Part shown: positions 21,658 to 31,415 of the stretch, one piece after another
How the letters are laid out: the number at the start of each line of letters is the position of its first letter
Numbering within the stretch: the stretch's first letter is position 1
Assembly (NCBI GenBank): GCA_928212115.1
Contig: CAKMRJ010005745.1
Location: forward strand, 78,065,871 to 78,129,870
From: Lactuca virosa
Lineage: Eukaryota; Streptophyta; Magnoliopsida; Asterales; Asteraceae
Length of the DNA stretch: 64,000 nucleotides
Direction of reading: 5' to 3'
Notes under the pieces: model-generated
Databases searched by the model: none
Told to the model about the DNA's origin: nothing
Seen by the model: the letters and a program-made list of their open reading frames with translations, nothing else
Translations under genes and position numbers: made by a program

Positions 21658-23592
21658 GGTCGTTCTTAGTGAACGACATTTCATCTACAATATTGTTCGA
21701 TTCGGGGGCTACCCGATCATTTGTCTCGCTTGCGCTTAGCAAGAGATTTAGCTAAGCTCCAGGGGAGCTGGACAGTCCACTTGAGGTGGAGATAGCTGAT
21801 GACAGGACCGTCAGGGTCGCGAGAATACATAGGGGGTGTTCGCTGCAATTATTTGATGAGCAGTTTTCAGTGGACTTGGTTCCTATTCCCCTGCGAGGGA
21901 ATAAGGTTATAATGGGTATGGATTGGCTGAGCCCCAATGGGGCAGTGATTGATTGTGACCTGCAGTTAGTGAGGGTTCGCACTCCCAGTGGGGGAGAGTT
22001 AGTGATTCAGGGCGAGAGGCCACAACGCGGACTAGTCCTTTGTTCAGCAGTGAGAGCTAGACGCTACGTTCAGCAAGGTTGTGCAGGGTACATCACCTAT
22101 GTGATAGATGCCCATGAGAAGGGTAAGGCAACAGTTGATGATGTACCAGTAGTGCGAGAGTATCCGGACGTATTCCCGGAGGACTTACCTGGGATACCTC
22201 CGGAAAGACAGGTCGAGTTTCGAATTGACCTGGTTCCGGGTGCGGCTCCGATAGCCAAGGCACCATATCGGTTGGCTCCTCCAGAGATGCAGGAGTTGTG
22301 TACGCAGCTGCAGGAGCTGCTAGACAATGGTTTCATCAGGCCGAGTAGTTCACCCTGGGGAGCCCCGATCCTGTTCGTGAGGAAGAAGGATGGGTCGCAC
22401 CGTAGGTGCATAGATTACCGGGAGCTGAACAACGTAACGGTGAAGAACCGTTACCCACTACCGAGGATAGACGACTTGTTTGACCAGCTTCAGGGAGCAT
22501 CTTGGTTCTCCAAGATTGATCTACGGTCAGGATATCACCAGATGCGGGTCAGGGATGAGGATGTGCAGAAGACAGCTTTTAGGACCCGCTATGGTCATTA
22601 TGAGTTTGTGGTGATGCCGTTCGGGCTCACCAACGCTCTAGCCGCGTTCATGGATCTCATGAACCGCATATGTAGATCAATGTTGGATCGGTCTGTGATA
22701 GTGTTCATTGATGACGTCTTGGTTTATTCCAAGACTCAGGAGCAGCACGAGGAGCACCTGAGAGAGGTGCTAGAGACGCTGAGAAGGGAAAGACTTTTTG
22801 CAAAGTTCTCCAAGTGTGAGTTCTGGTTGCGCGAGGTGTAGTTCCTTGGACACCTCGTCAGCCAGAAGGGCATACTAGTAGATCCAGCCAAGAAAGAGGC
22901 CGTGATGCAGTGGGAGGTCCCGAGGTCTCCAACCGAGATTCGGAGCTTCCGAGGACTGGCATGGTACTACAGGAGATTCATCCAGGATTTCTCCAAGATA
23001 GCAGTTCCGCTCACCCGAATGACTAAGAAGTCGGTGGTTTTTCGCTGGGGGCCTGAGAAGCAGGCAGCATTTGAGACCCTCATACAGAGATTGTGCGAGG
23101 CGCCGATTCCTACCCTGCCAGAGGGAGTAGAGGATTTTGTAGTCTAATGTGACGCTTCGATCACAGGAATGGGAGCGGTTTTGAAGCAGCGAGGCCATGT
23201 GATAGCTTACGCCTCTAGATAGTTGAAGCCTTACAAGGCTAACTATCCGACACATGACTTAGGGTTGGGGGCGGTAGTGTTTGCCCTCAAGATTTGGCGA
23301 CATTACCTCTATGGGGTCCGTTGTACCATTTACACGGATCACAAGAGTTTGAGGTACCTCATGGATCAGCCGAATCTGAACATGAGGTAGCGCCGATGGT
23401 TAGACGTGGTAAAGGATTATGACTGTGAGATCCTTTATCATCCGGGCAAGGCCAACGTAGTGGCCGACGCCCTGAGCCGAAAGGCGGTAGCAGCCCCGAT
23501 CAGGGATATATGTCTGAGGATGACAGTGATTACTCCATTGTTGGAGCGGATCAGAGAGGCACAGGTTGAGGGCCTGAAGGAGGAGAGGTAGA
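21658..23592 (+). pseudogene. Element A protease, reverse transcriptase and RNase H
   Basis: Protease with ILFDSGATRSFV and VIMGMDWLSPNG. RT with FPEDLPGIPPERQVEFRIDL, GAPILFVRKKDGSHRRCIDYREL, FSKIDLRSGYHQ and the catalytic FIDDVLVYS. RNase H with CDASITGMGAVL, YPTHDLGLGA and YTDHKSLRYL. The E of DLEL is replaced (DLGL), so one RNase H acidic residue is gone. Stops at about 21750, 22840, 23146, 23219, 23388 and 23590 break the chain. Most are TAG where relatives have CAG. One open stretch of 351 codons covers 21786-22841. Confidence 0.85.
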
Positions 23593-24998
23593 AGTGTGAG
23601 AGGATTGTGGGTCGAGTAGCTTCCTTTGACTATGACAGTCGAGGATTGTTGACCCTTCATGGGAGAATTTGGGTACCGTACTGGGACGGAGTACGACAGG
23701 TGTTGATGGACGAGGCTCACAAGTCTCAATTCTCCATCCACCCAGGGGCAACGAAGATGTACAGAGATCTTCGACCCGATTATTGGTGGCCCTGCATGAA
23801 GCGGGACGTAGCTTGGTATGTGGAGAGATGCCAGACCTGCAGGAAGGTCAAGGCGGAGCATCAGAGACCCCACGGCAAGATGCAGCCGTTAGACATTCCT
23901 GTGTGGAAATGGGAGACTATCACTATGGATTTCATCACTAAGCTTCCCAGGACCGCACGTGGAGTTGATTCGATTTTGGTCATAGTGGATCGGCTGACAA
24001 ATAGCGTGCATTTCATACCGATTCAGGAGAGCATATCGGCCGAGAAGCTAGCCGATATTTATGTGCGCGAGGTAGTGGCACGACATGGAGTGCCTGTATC
24101 AGTAGTATTAGATCGAGACGTCCGATTCACTTCCAGGTTTTGGAAGCGGTTTCATGACGAGATGGGGACTCGTCTTCACTTCAGCACCGCTTTCCAACCT
24201 CAGACGGACGGACAGAGCGAGAGGACGATTCAGACTCTCGAGGACATGCTTCGAGCATGCGTCCTAGACTTCGGTGGCAGTTGGGATACGTATCTTCCGT
24301 TTGCGGAATTTTCGTATAACAACAGTTACCACGCCAACATTAACCGCCCTCCCTTCGAGATGCTCTACTGGAGGAAGTGCAGGACCCCGATTTGTTGGGG
24401 TGAGGTCGGTCAGAGAGCCATCGGGAGTACCGAGGTGGTGCTCAAGACCACAGAGTTGATCCAGCAGGTCTGTAGCAGACTGCAGACTGCGCAGAGTCGG
24501 CAGAAGAGTTACGCCGACAGGAGACGTTCGGACTTGGAGTTTCAGGTGGGCGATATGGTCCTCCTGAAAGTGTCACCCTGGAAGGGTGTCATCAGGTTCC
24601 GGAAGAGGGGCAAGATGGGCCCCAGGTTCATTGGTCCCTAAAGGGTTTTGGCCCGGGTGGGTCGGGTTGCCTACCGTTTGGACCTTCCAGCAGAGCTTAG
24701 CTAGATCCACAACACTTTCCACATTTCTCAGTTGCGGAAGTGTTTGGTAGATGAGTCAGCAGTGGTACCATTGGAGGATATTCAGGTTGATAGCAGCCTG
24801 AATTATATCGAAAGGCCAGTTGCGATCTTAGATCAGAAGACGAAGACCTTGAGGAACAAGGTGGTTCAGTTAGTGAAGGTGCAGTGGCAACACCGGAAGG
24901 GTTCATAGTGGATGTGGGAGACTGAGGAGGAGATGAGGGAGCACTATCCGGAGTTATTTTCAGGATCAGTAGCAACAGACTTTGAGGACGAAGTCTAA
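23593..24998 (+). pseudogene. Element A integrase and chromodomain-like tail
   Basis: The zinc module (HKSQFSIHPG...CQTCRKVKAEHQ) and catalytic core (ITMDFITKLP, VVLDRDVRFTSRFW, QPQTDGQSERTIQTLEDML) are in one open stretch of 344 codons. All three catalytic acids are present. The tail has GDMVLLKVSPWKGVIRF, then IHNTFHISQLRKCL, ERPVAILDQK and VKVQWQHRKGS, broken by stops near 24640, 24702 and 24906. It ends DFEDEV with TAA just before the purine tract. Confidence 0.85.
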
Positions 24999-25000
24999 GA

Positions 25001-25015
25001 TAAGTGGGGGAGAAT
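25001..25015 (+). promoter_or_regulatory. Element A polypurine tract
   Basis: TAAGTGGGGGAGAAT directly before the LTR start TGTAACGCCCC, as expected for the plus-strand primer. Confidence 0.8.
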
Positions 25016-25056
25016 TGTAACGCCCCATTTCTGGTATGTAATTTAAATATCATATT

Positions 25057-26062
25057 TTCCCTTCTTATGAAGAACTCGACGAGTCAGTAGCTCGACTCGA
25101 CGAGTAGAGACGGGATTTGCACGCGTTTTTAGTGGGCGACTCAATGAGTCCATTTCCCGAACTCAGTGAGTCCGCCAGTCTGGGTGAAACCCTAAATCGA
25201 AGGGTTTGTACCCTATTTAAACGTCATTATAGCCTCCCACCCCAGCCTCCAGCACCTCCAGAGCCTTACTCTATAAACCCTAGTCCCCATTGTTGAGCTT
25301 GAGTGTTTTGTGCTAGCTTGGGAGTTGTGGAAGAAAAGAAAGGAAAGAAGACCAATATAAGAGAAAGGAGATCTAGAATCTAGCTTCCATTTGCTACATA
25401 TTCTGGCAATAAAGTTATCACCTTGCTTATTCTTCCATTAAACCCTATTTTATGCTTGTTTATGGTTCTCTTGGAACTTTATATGATTCAAACTCTAGAA
25501 TTGAACTCTCCTTAGGATGGAAACCATAGATCTGGATGTTATTGAGCTCTAGGAGCTCAATGTAGCTACCTTTATGCAGATATAGCCTTGTTCCAAACCC
25601 TGAGTGCTTATTGTTGGATGATTTTGGTGTTTAAGCCCCATTCTCTTGTGCATGCACGTAAAGTTGGAAACTTTACGTATAAAACCAGCCCTAGAAGCCC
25701 AGATCTATGAACTGGATGCACTGAAATTGACTAGAATCGACTGTATAGTAATGGCATGCATGAGACTCGGTGAGTCTACGCCATGACTCGGCGAGTCCAA
25801 GGCAATCTTCTTGCCTCAGGAACAGACTCGACGAGTTGTTCATACAACTCGGCGAGTCACAGTCTGGACATGTTCATACGATGAAGGAGAACTCGACGAG
25901 TTGTTCATATAACTCGGCGAGTCGGATGAAGTTAGACTCGATGTTAGTATCAAAGAAGAACTCGTCGAGTCTTTGCCAAACTCGACGAGTTGAAGTGGGA
26001 AGAGGATTAGAAAGGATGTTAGGGACTCGATGATTTGGCGGCCCAACTCGGCGAGTCCGGTC
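25057..26062. repeat. ACTCGNCGAGT palindrome family in A LTR
   Basis: More than a dozen copies of the 11-bp odd palindrome ACTCG-N-CGAGT and close variants are scattered in two clusters (25057-25180 and 25765-26060). Several are arranged in pairs with the spacer GTTCATA between them. They are not in a fixed-period array. The recurrence of perfect palindromy despite a varying centre suggests a maintained or repeatedly converted structure. Confidence 0.75.
25213..25220 (+). promoter_or_regulatory. Candidate TATA element in A LTR
   Basis: CTATTTAA after a run of short direct repeats, 200 bp into the LTR. It is the best TATA-like candidate upstream of the hairpin array, but weak. Confidence 0.3.
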
Positions 26063-26275
26063 AACTGAAAGTTGACTTTGACCAGGATGTTGACTTTAAC
26101 CAGGGGTAAAATAGTCATTTTACCCTGAGAGTAGTTATGAGTATCTGATTTAGTGCTTACAGGATTTGTAGCCGGGGAGTTCCGGAGCTGCAGTCATCCA
26201 GTTACGAGGTGAGTTTCCTTCCAGTAGGAACGGGTATATGGCCACAATGCCGGCCCGTTTAGTTAGCAGTAGTTC

Positions 26276-26662
26276 CGGACTTCGGTCCGATGCAGTAGTT
26301 CAGTGTGCTTGATGTCTTTGTGATTCAAGCATGTCTTTGTGTTATGTGTTCCGGACTTCGGTTCGATGCAGTATGCAATATATGTGTTTATGCTAGTAGA
26401 TATGATTATGATATGCTATGTTCAGTTAGTTCCCGGACTTCGGTCCGATGCAGAGGGCGAGGCCCTGGTTAGTTCCGGACTTCGGTCCGATGCAGTTTCC
26501 GGACTTCGGTCCGATGCAAAGGGCAAGGCACTGGTTAGTTCCGGACTTCGGTCCGATGCAGTTTCCGGACTTCAGGCCGATGCAGAGGGCAAGACCCTGG
26601 TTAGTTCCGGACTTCGGTCCGATGCAGTTTCCGGACTTCGGTCCGATGCAGTGGGCAAGGCC
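26276..26662 (+). repeat. Minisatellite of cUUCGg-type hairpins in A LTR
   Basis: Nine copies of CCGGACTTCGGTCCGATGCAG. Seven are perfect at CGGAC-TTCG-GTCCG, one has a T that keeps the stem through a G-U pair, and one is degenerate. As RNA each folds into a 5-bp stem closed by a UUCG loop, a textbook very stable tetraloop. Between them lie GGGC-(A/G)AG-GCCC segments that also fold. The higher-order unit is about 66 bp. Frames are open on both strands only because of the repeat. Confidence 0.85.
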
Positions 26663-26992
26663 CAATACGTGTATATATGTTATTGTATGGTATGTGGTAG
26701 CTTGGGGGAGATCACTAAGCTTTGTGCTTACTGTTTCAGTTTTTGGTTTCAGGTACTTCTGCTAGTAAGGGGAAGAGTTCGGGATGATGACATGGCACGC
26801 ACCACAGCTTCAGTTTATCCTGGGAGTTTATTTTGATATTTTTTTTGATATGTTTTGACAACAGTTGATTTGATATATTCGCTTTTACATTTTTAGATAT
26901 GCGATTCGTGGTTTTGCTAAATGTTAGATGATTTTATGATTTGATAATGTTTTAAAAACAAAATTTTTGGGTTGTATTTTTGGGACGTTTCA

Positions 26993-27786
26993 CTGTCTTT
27001 TGAAGGACAAAGATCGTAATTGGTGGGAGGAGGTAGACCATGCCTTGGGAGGCGAGGATGTAGAGACGATGGCTTGGGCTGAATTTGTGAAGAGATTTAG
27101 GGCTGAGTTTGCAAAAGTGATCGGGGTTCAACAATTGGAAAGAGAGTTTCAGGACCTTCGTCCGACTACTGAGACTGTGGGAGAGATCCCTACCATGTTC
27201 TATGAGAGGGCTCTATTGGTTCCGTAGTATGTGGTGGACGATGAGATGAATAAGGAGAGGTATCATGACATGCTGAGGGATGAGATTCGTGATTTTGTGA
27301 GTATGTCCAGCTGCAAGACCCTGGACAACATTATAACGAGAGCTCGGGAACAGGATATTGATTTAGAGATTGTGAGGAAGAGGAAGTCGGTTCAGGCTTA
27401 GGCACCAGAGGGCTTGGTGAAGAACCCCAAGGTTTTTGATTCTAGATCGAGAGGCCAACATCTCCAGGGCTGTTGTGGCAGGTGCGGCAAGACGTACGAG
27501 GGAGTTTTCAGGGTGAGTGTTTTTGGTTGCTACAAGTGCGAAAAGATTGTTCACTTTTGCAGGGATTGTACTCAGGGATCGGGTCTGATTTGCTTTCATT
27601 GCAATTAGAAGGGCCACAAGAAGGCCGATTGGCTGAGATTGTCTGGAGGAGCAGTCGTAACGACTGCTCCAACTATTTTAAGGATCACTGACGGCCTCAA
27701 GGGCAAGGCGGAGGCTCCAGTTTTGAGGAGTCCTGCTTTCCAGCTGACAACTGAGGAAACTTGTGCAACACCATACGTGGTTACTG
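26993..27786 (+). pseudogene. Element B gag (C-terminal two thirds)
   Basis: Capsid blocks RNWWEEVDHALGG, AEFVKRFRAEFAKVIGVQQL and PQYVVDDEMNKERYHDML are followed by a zinc tail (CGRCGKTYEG, CYKCEKIVHFCRDC, CFHCN-KGHKK). The knuckles are damaged and stops occur at 27225, 27400 and 27606. It ends YVVTG at a splice donor. It serves as the comparison that shows how A's gag read before C inserted. Confidence 0.8.
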
Positions 27787-27853
27787 GTATGTATCTTCTC
27801 TTTATCTTATTTATTGTTTGTTGATTATGCTTATTTTATATGTTGTTATATAG
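27787..27853 (+). other. Probable spliceosomal intron in element B (67 bp, phase 1)
   Basis: GTATGT...TATAG, T-rich, the same length, phase and codon position as in A although the inner sequence has drifted. Removing it joins YVVTG to TFLVKGVLDLVLFCSGATQS. The D of the protease site reads C here, so the protease was dead later or this is decay. Position conservation argues against a chance GT...AG pair. Confidence 0.75.
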
Positions 27854-30700
27854 GGACATTCCTAGTGAAGGGTGTTTTGGATTTAGTTCTTTTTTGTTCG
27901 GGCGCCACCCAATCATTTGTATCACTTGCGCTCAACAAAAGATTTGGCGATGCTCTTGGGGAGCTTGATTATCCTTTGGAGGTGGAGATCGCCGATGACC
28001 GTCTAGTGAGAGCGTCGAAGGTTCATTGGGGATGTACTCTGGAGTTGTTCCAAGAGAGGTATCCATTTGACATGGTTCCTATTCCTTTATGTGAGAGCAA
28101 GGTCATCATGGGGATGGATTGGTTGAGCCTTAATGGGGTGATGATTGACTGCAAGCACCAATTTGTGCGGGTTCAAACCCGAAGTGGGGAGAGCTAGTTA
28201 TTCGTGGCGAGGGTGCTCAACACGGACCAACTCTTTGTTCAGCTGCGAGAGCCAAAAGATACTTGCAACATGGATGCTCGGGGGTTTTGGCATATCTAGC
28301 AGATACTCGTGTAAAGGGAAAGAAGACTGTTGATGATGTGCCCATCGATCGGGAGTATCATGATGTGTTCCCTAAGGATTTGCATGGAGTGCATCCTGAG
28401 AGGCAGGTTGAGTTTCATATTGATCTAGCTCAGGGCGCGGCTCCGATAGCCAAAGCACCCTATCGTTTGGAACCACCCGAGATACAATAGGTGTTTATGC
28501 AACTACAGGAGCTACTGGACAATGGATTCATCAGGCCGAGTAGTTTGCCATAGGGAGCACCGATCGTCTGTGAAAAAGAAGGATAGTTCACACATGATGT
28601 GTATTGACTACCAGGAGTTGAATAAGCTATCAGTAAAGAACCATTACCCACTCCCAATGATTGATGACTTGTTTGACCAGCTTCAGGGTGCCTCTTGCTT
28701 CTCCAAGATCTATTTGCGTTCGGTATAAAATCAGATGAAGGTTCGAGATGAGGATATCCAGAAGACAACATACAGGTATCGTTATGGTCATTATGAGTTC
28801 ACCGTGATGACTTTTGGGCTCACTAATGTACCAGTGGCGTTCATGGATCTCATGAACCGTGTATGCAGGTAGATGTTGGGTTGGTCTGTGATTGTGTTTA
28901 TCGATGATATCTTGGTCTATTCTAATACCAAGAAGCAGCATGAGGATCATCTACGAGAGGTTTTGGAGACTTTGAGGAGGGAGAGGCTATATGCCAAATT
29001 ATCAAAGTGCGAGTTCTGGTTGCGTGAGGTGCAGTTTCTGGGGCACCTTGTCAATCAGGAGGGTATATTGGTCGATCCGGACAAGATCGAATTCGTGATG
29101 CAGTGGGAGGTTCCGAAGTCTCCATCTGAAATTCAGAGTTTCATTAGTTTAGCAGGTTATTACCGGAGGTTCATTGAGATTTTCTCTAGGATCGTAGTTC
29201 TATTAACCAAACGGACAAAGAAGGCCGTTACTTTCCATTAGGGGGCTGAGCAGCATATGACATTTTAGAATTTGAGACAGAAGTTGTGCGAGGCTCTAAT
29301 TTTGACCCTACCCGAGGGCATGGATGATTTTTTCATTTATTGTGATGCTTCGATCACAAGGTTAGGTGCAGTGCTTATGCAGAGGGGTCACATGATTGCT
29401 TATGCTTCAAGGTAGTTAAAGCCTCATGAGACGAATTATCCGACTCATGACTTAGAAATGGGGGTTCTGGTTTTTGCCCTGAAGATTTGGCATCACTATT
29501 TGTATGAGGTTCGTTGCATCATCTACACAGAGTACAAGAGTTTGAGATATCTAATGGATCAGCCGAACATCAACATGAGGCAACATAAGTGGCTCAATGT
29601 AGTGAACGATTATGATTGTGAGATCCTTTATCACCCTAGGAAGGCCAATGTGGTGGTCGATTCCTTGAGTCGCAAGGTGGCTTGTACTCCAATCCAGGCT
29701 TTATGTCTGAGGATGATAGTTGCTACTCAACTATTAGAGCAGATTCGCGAGGCTCGGGTCGAAGCGAACAACATGGGCTGTTTTGATTATTATAGTCAGG
29801 GTTTGTTGACTTTGCATCGAAGGGTATGGGTTCCGTATTTGGGTGGTACTCTTCAGATTTTAATGGAGGAGGCGCACAAGTCTAAGATCTCTATTCACCC
29901 GGGTGCAACGAAAATGTATAGAGACTTCCTTGCATGAAGAGGGATGTAGCTTGGTATGTGGAGAGGTGCTTGACTTGCTGGAAAGTCAAGGTCGAACACC
30001 AGAGACCTCTCGGAAAGTTGCAACTGTTGGACATTCTCATGTGGAAATAGGAGCAGATTGCTATAGATTTCATCACAAAGCTACCAAGGACGACTTATGG
30101 GGTGGATTCGATTTGGGTCATCGTGGATCGATTGACCAAGAATGCACATTTCATTCCTATTCAGGAGAGTATCTCTGCAGAGAAGTTGGCAAATATCTAC
30201 ATTCGTGAGGTGGTTGCACGTCATGGGGTGCCAGTCTTGGTGATTTCTGATCATGATGTTTGTTTCACTTCCAGATTTTGGAGGAAGTTTCATGAGCAGT
30301 TGGGTACTTAACTAAATTTTAGCACGACATATCACCCTTAGACTGACGGTCAGAGCGAGCGAACGATACAGACTCTTGAGGATATGCTTCGGGCGTGTGT
30401 GCTGCATTTTGGCGGGAGTTAGGATTCATACCTTCCTTTGGCCGAGTTCTCATGCAACAATAGTTATCATGCCATCATCGATCGACCTCCCTTTTAGATT
30501 CTTTACAGGAGGAAATGTCGGAACCCGATTTGTTGGGGTGAGGTCGGCCAGCGTGTTATGGGGAGTACTGAGGTGTTACTCAAGACAACTGAGATGATTC
30601 TCAAGGTGTGTGGGAGGTTACAGATTGCATAGATTCGGCAGAAGAGCTACGCGGATAGGCGGCGTTTTGATATCGAATTTTAGGTTAGTAACAAGGTACT
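27854..30700 (+). pseudogene. Element B pol (protease to integrase, heavily decayed)
   Basis: Recognisable in order: protease (VLFCSGATQSFV, VIMGMDWLSLNG), RT (FPKDLHGVHPERQVEFHIDL, KKDSSHMMCIDYQELNKL, FIDDILVYS), RNase H (YCDASITRLGAVL, YPTHDLEMGVLVFALKIW), and integrase (SKISIHPGATKMY, ITKLPR-like and ARHGVPVLVISDHD segments). More than ten stops and several frame changes occur. The protease active site is mutated. The last codons before the break match the GDMVLLKV region of A. Confidence 0.8.
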
Positions 30701-30733
30701 TGTTGATATGTATATCTCATCGACCTTTTACAA

Positions 30734-30964
30734 ATGGTTCGACCATTTCTCAACAGTTCGGCCATTTCCGTATGGTTCGGTCATTTCCGGATAGTTCGAC
30801 CATTTCTGGACGGTTGGGTCGTTTCTCGACAGTTCAGCCATTACCAGACAGTTCAGTCATTTCTTTATGGTTCGGCAATTTCCCGTCGGTTTCGACATTT
30901 TCTCTACGATTCAGCCTTTTCACGACGGTTCGGTATTTTTGCTATGATTCGACCATTTTCGGGT
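30734..30964. repeat. 21-bp minisatellite in H LTR
   Basis: About eleven diverged copies of the unit atggttcgRccatttctNNac. The period is a multiple of three, so frames stay open by chance. Units differ from each other by several bases, so the array is old. Confidence 0.75.
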
Positions 30965-31091
30965 TTGGCCATCTTCCCAATGCACAATTGTTAAGCTTTC
31001 TTCCCAAGAAATAAGGTACACCCGATTACACTATATATACACCTCACAAGACACTTCGAAGGTAGGTGCCAACTTTCTCTCTTTCTCTCTC

Positions 31092-31093
<2 letters not shown>

Positions 31094-31175
<82 letters not shown>
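31094..31175. repeat. (AT)n microsatellite
   Basis: About 40 uninterrupted AT units preceded by a CT-rich tract, inside the transcribed part of H's LTR. The exact length may be uncertain in any assembly. Confidence 0.95.
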
Positions 31176-31181
<6 letters not shown>

Positions 31182-31398
31182 ATTGGGTTCCTTCCACTCG
31201 AAGGAACCGACCTCCATTTGTGTCGATACTAACTTGATCGTCGAAGGCCGCTCCCGGGACGCAAGTCCTGGGGCGACTCTAACGATCCTCGTTTATGAGT
31301 ATAGCAGCAATCACATTGGGGCTCGCTAGTGGCAACGAAGAACACATCCAAGATCTTGACTCGATCAGCCCCAAGACGATTTTCTGGGTTACATCAAC

Positions 31399-31415
31399 TG
31401 GCGCCATCCGTGGGA
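31399..31415 (+). promoter_or_regulatory. Element H primer-binding site
   Basis: TGGCGCCATCCGTGGGA, five bases after the LTR. It begins TGG, the complement of a tRNA CCA end, and would pair with a tRNA ending GGCGCCA. The exact tRNA is not determined. Confidence 0.6.

Larger units (their letters stand above)
195..26992 (+). mobile_element. Element A: Ty3/gypsy chromovirus, right part complete, interrupted by element C
   Basis: Element A runs leader, gag, intron, protease, RT, RNase H, integrase, chromodomain-like tail, polypurine tract and 3' LTR, all on the plus strand. Its gag is split by element C. The reading resumes exactly after C: the codons before C end in ...FRERA and the codons after begin LLVPQYA, the same order as in relative B where no insertion lies. 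The 5' LTR is off-window or lost. Several in-frame stops and one early gag frameshift make it a dead copy. The chromodomain-like tail and Met-type relatives point to the Tekay/Del chromovirus lineage (family knowledge). Confidence 0.85.
25016..26992 (+). repeat. Element A 3' LTR (1977 bp)
   Basis: Begins TGTAACGCCCCATTTC and ends GGGACGTTTCA. Directly afterwards element B's gag reads CTGTCTTTTGAAGGACAAAG, equivalent to an internal gag position, so A lies inside B. The LTR holds a palindrome-rich zone and a hairpin minisatellite. Its partner LTR is outside the window, so the target duplication (expected CTGTC) could not be checked. Confidence 0.82.
26993..30700 (+). mobile_element. Element B: old Ty3/gypsy chromovirus, 3' part
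   Basis: Same gene order and family as A but with many more stops and indels. The left end is cut by A's LTR inside gag. The right end is cut at the integrase C-terminus (after VSNKVL) by the LTR of element H. It is the outermost and therefore oldest member of the nest. Confidence 0.82.
30701..31393 (+). repeat. Element H 5' LTR (693 bp)
   Basis: TG...CA termini, a TATATATA box at 31032-31039 in a plausible promoter position, an upstream 21-bp minisatellite and a downstream (AT)n run. It interrupts element B's integrase. Confidence 0.6.
30701..31415 (+). mobile_element. Element H: gypsy-type LTR and primer site, Tat-like by its primer sequence
   Basis: An LTR (TGTTGATATG...GGGTTACA) followed by TCAAC and a primer site TGGCGCCATCCGTGGGA. 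That primer type is common in Tat/Athila-side gypsy elements, but no coding domain is left to confirm it. The second LTR is not in the window, so H is truncated on its right. Confidence 0.5.

Noticed and set aside
26276..26645. Regularly spaced palindromic repeats resembling a CRISPR array
   Set aside because: The repeats lie in a plant LTR, their spacers are themselves repeated, and no cas genes exist. It is a minisatellite.
26426..26836. Open frames on both strands over the minisatellite
   Set aside because: They consist of the repeat unit translated over and over, with no codon bias or domain, so they are chance frames.
30610..31014. Two overlapping plus-strand frames of 134 and 86 codons
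   Set aside because: They come from a 21-bp repeat whose length is a multiple of three. Not a gene.
30991..31197. Minus-strand frame of repeated Tyr-Ile
   Set aside because: Translation of the (AT)n microsatellite.
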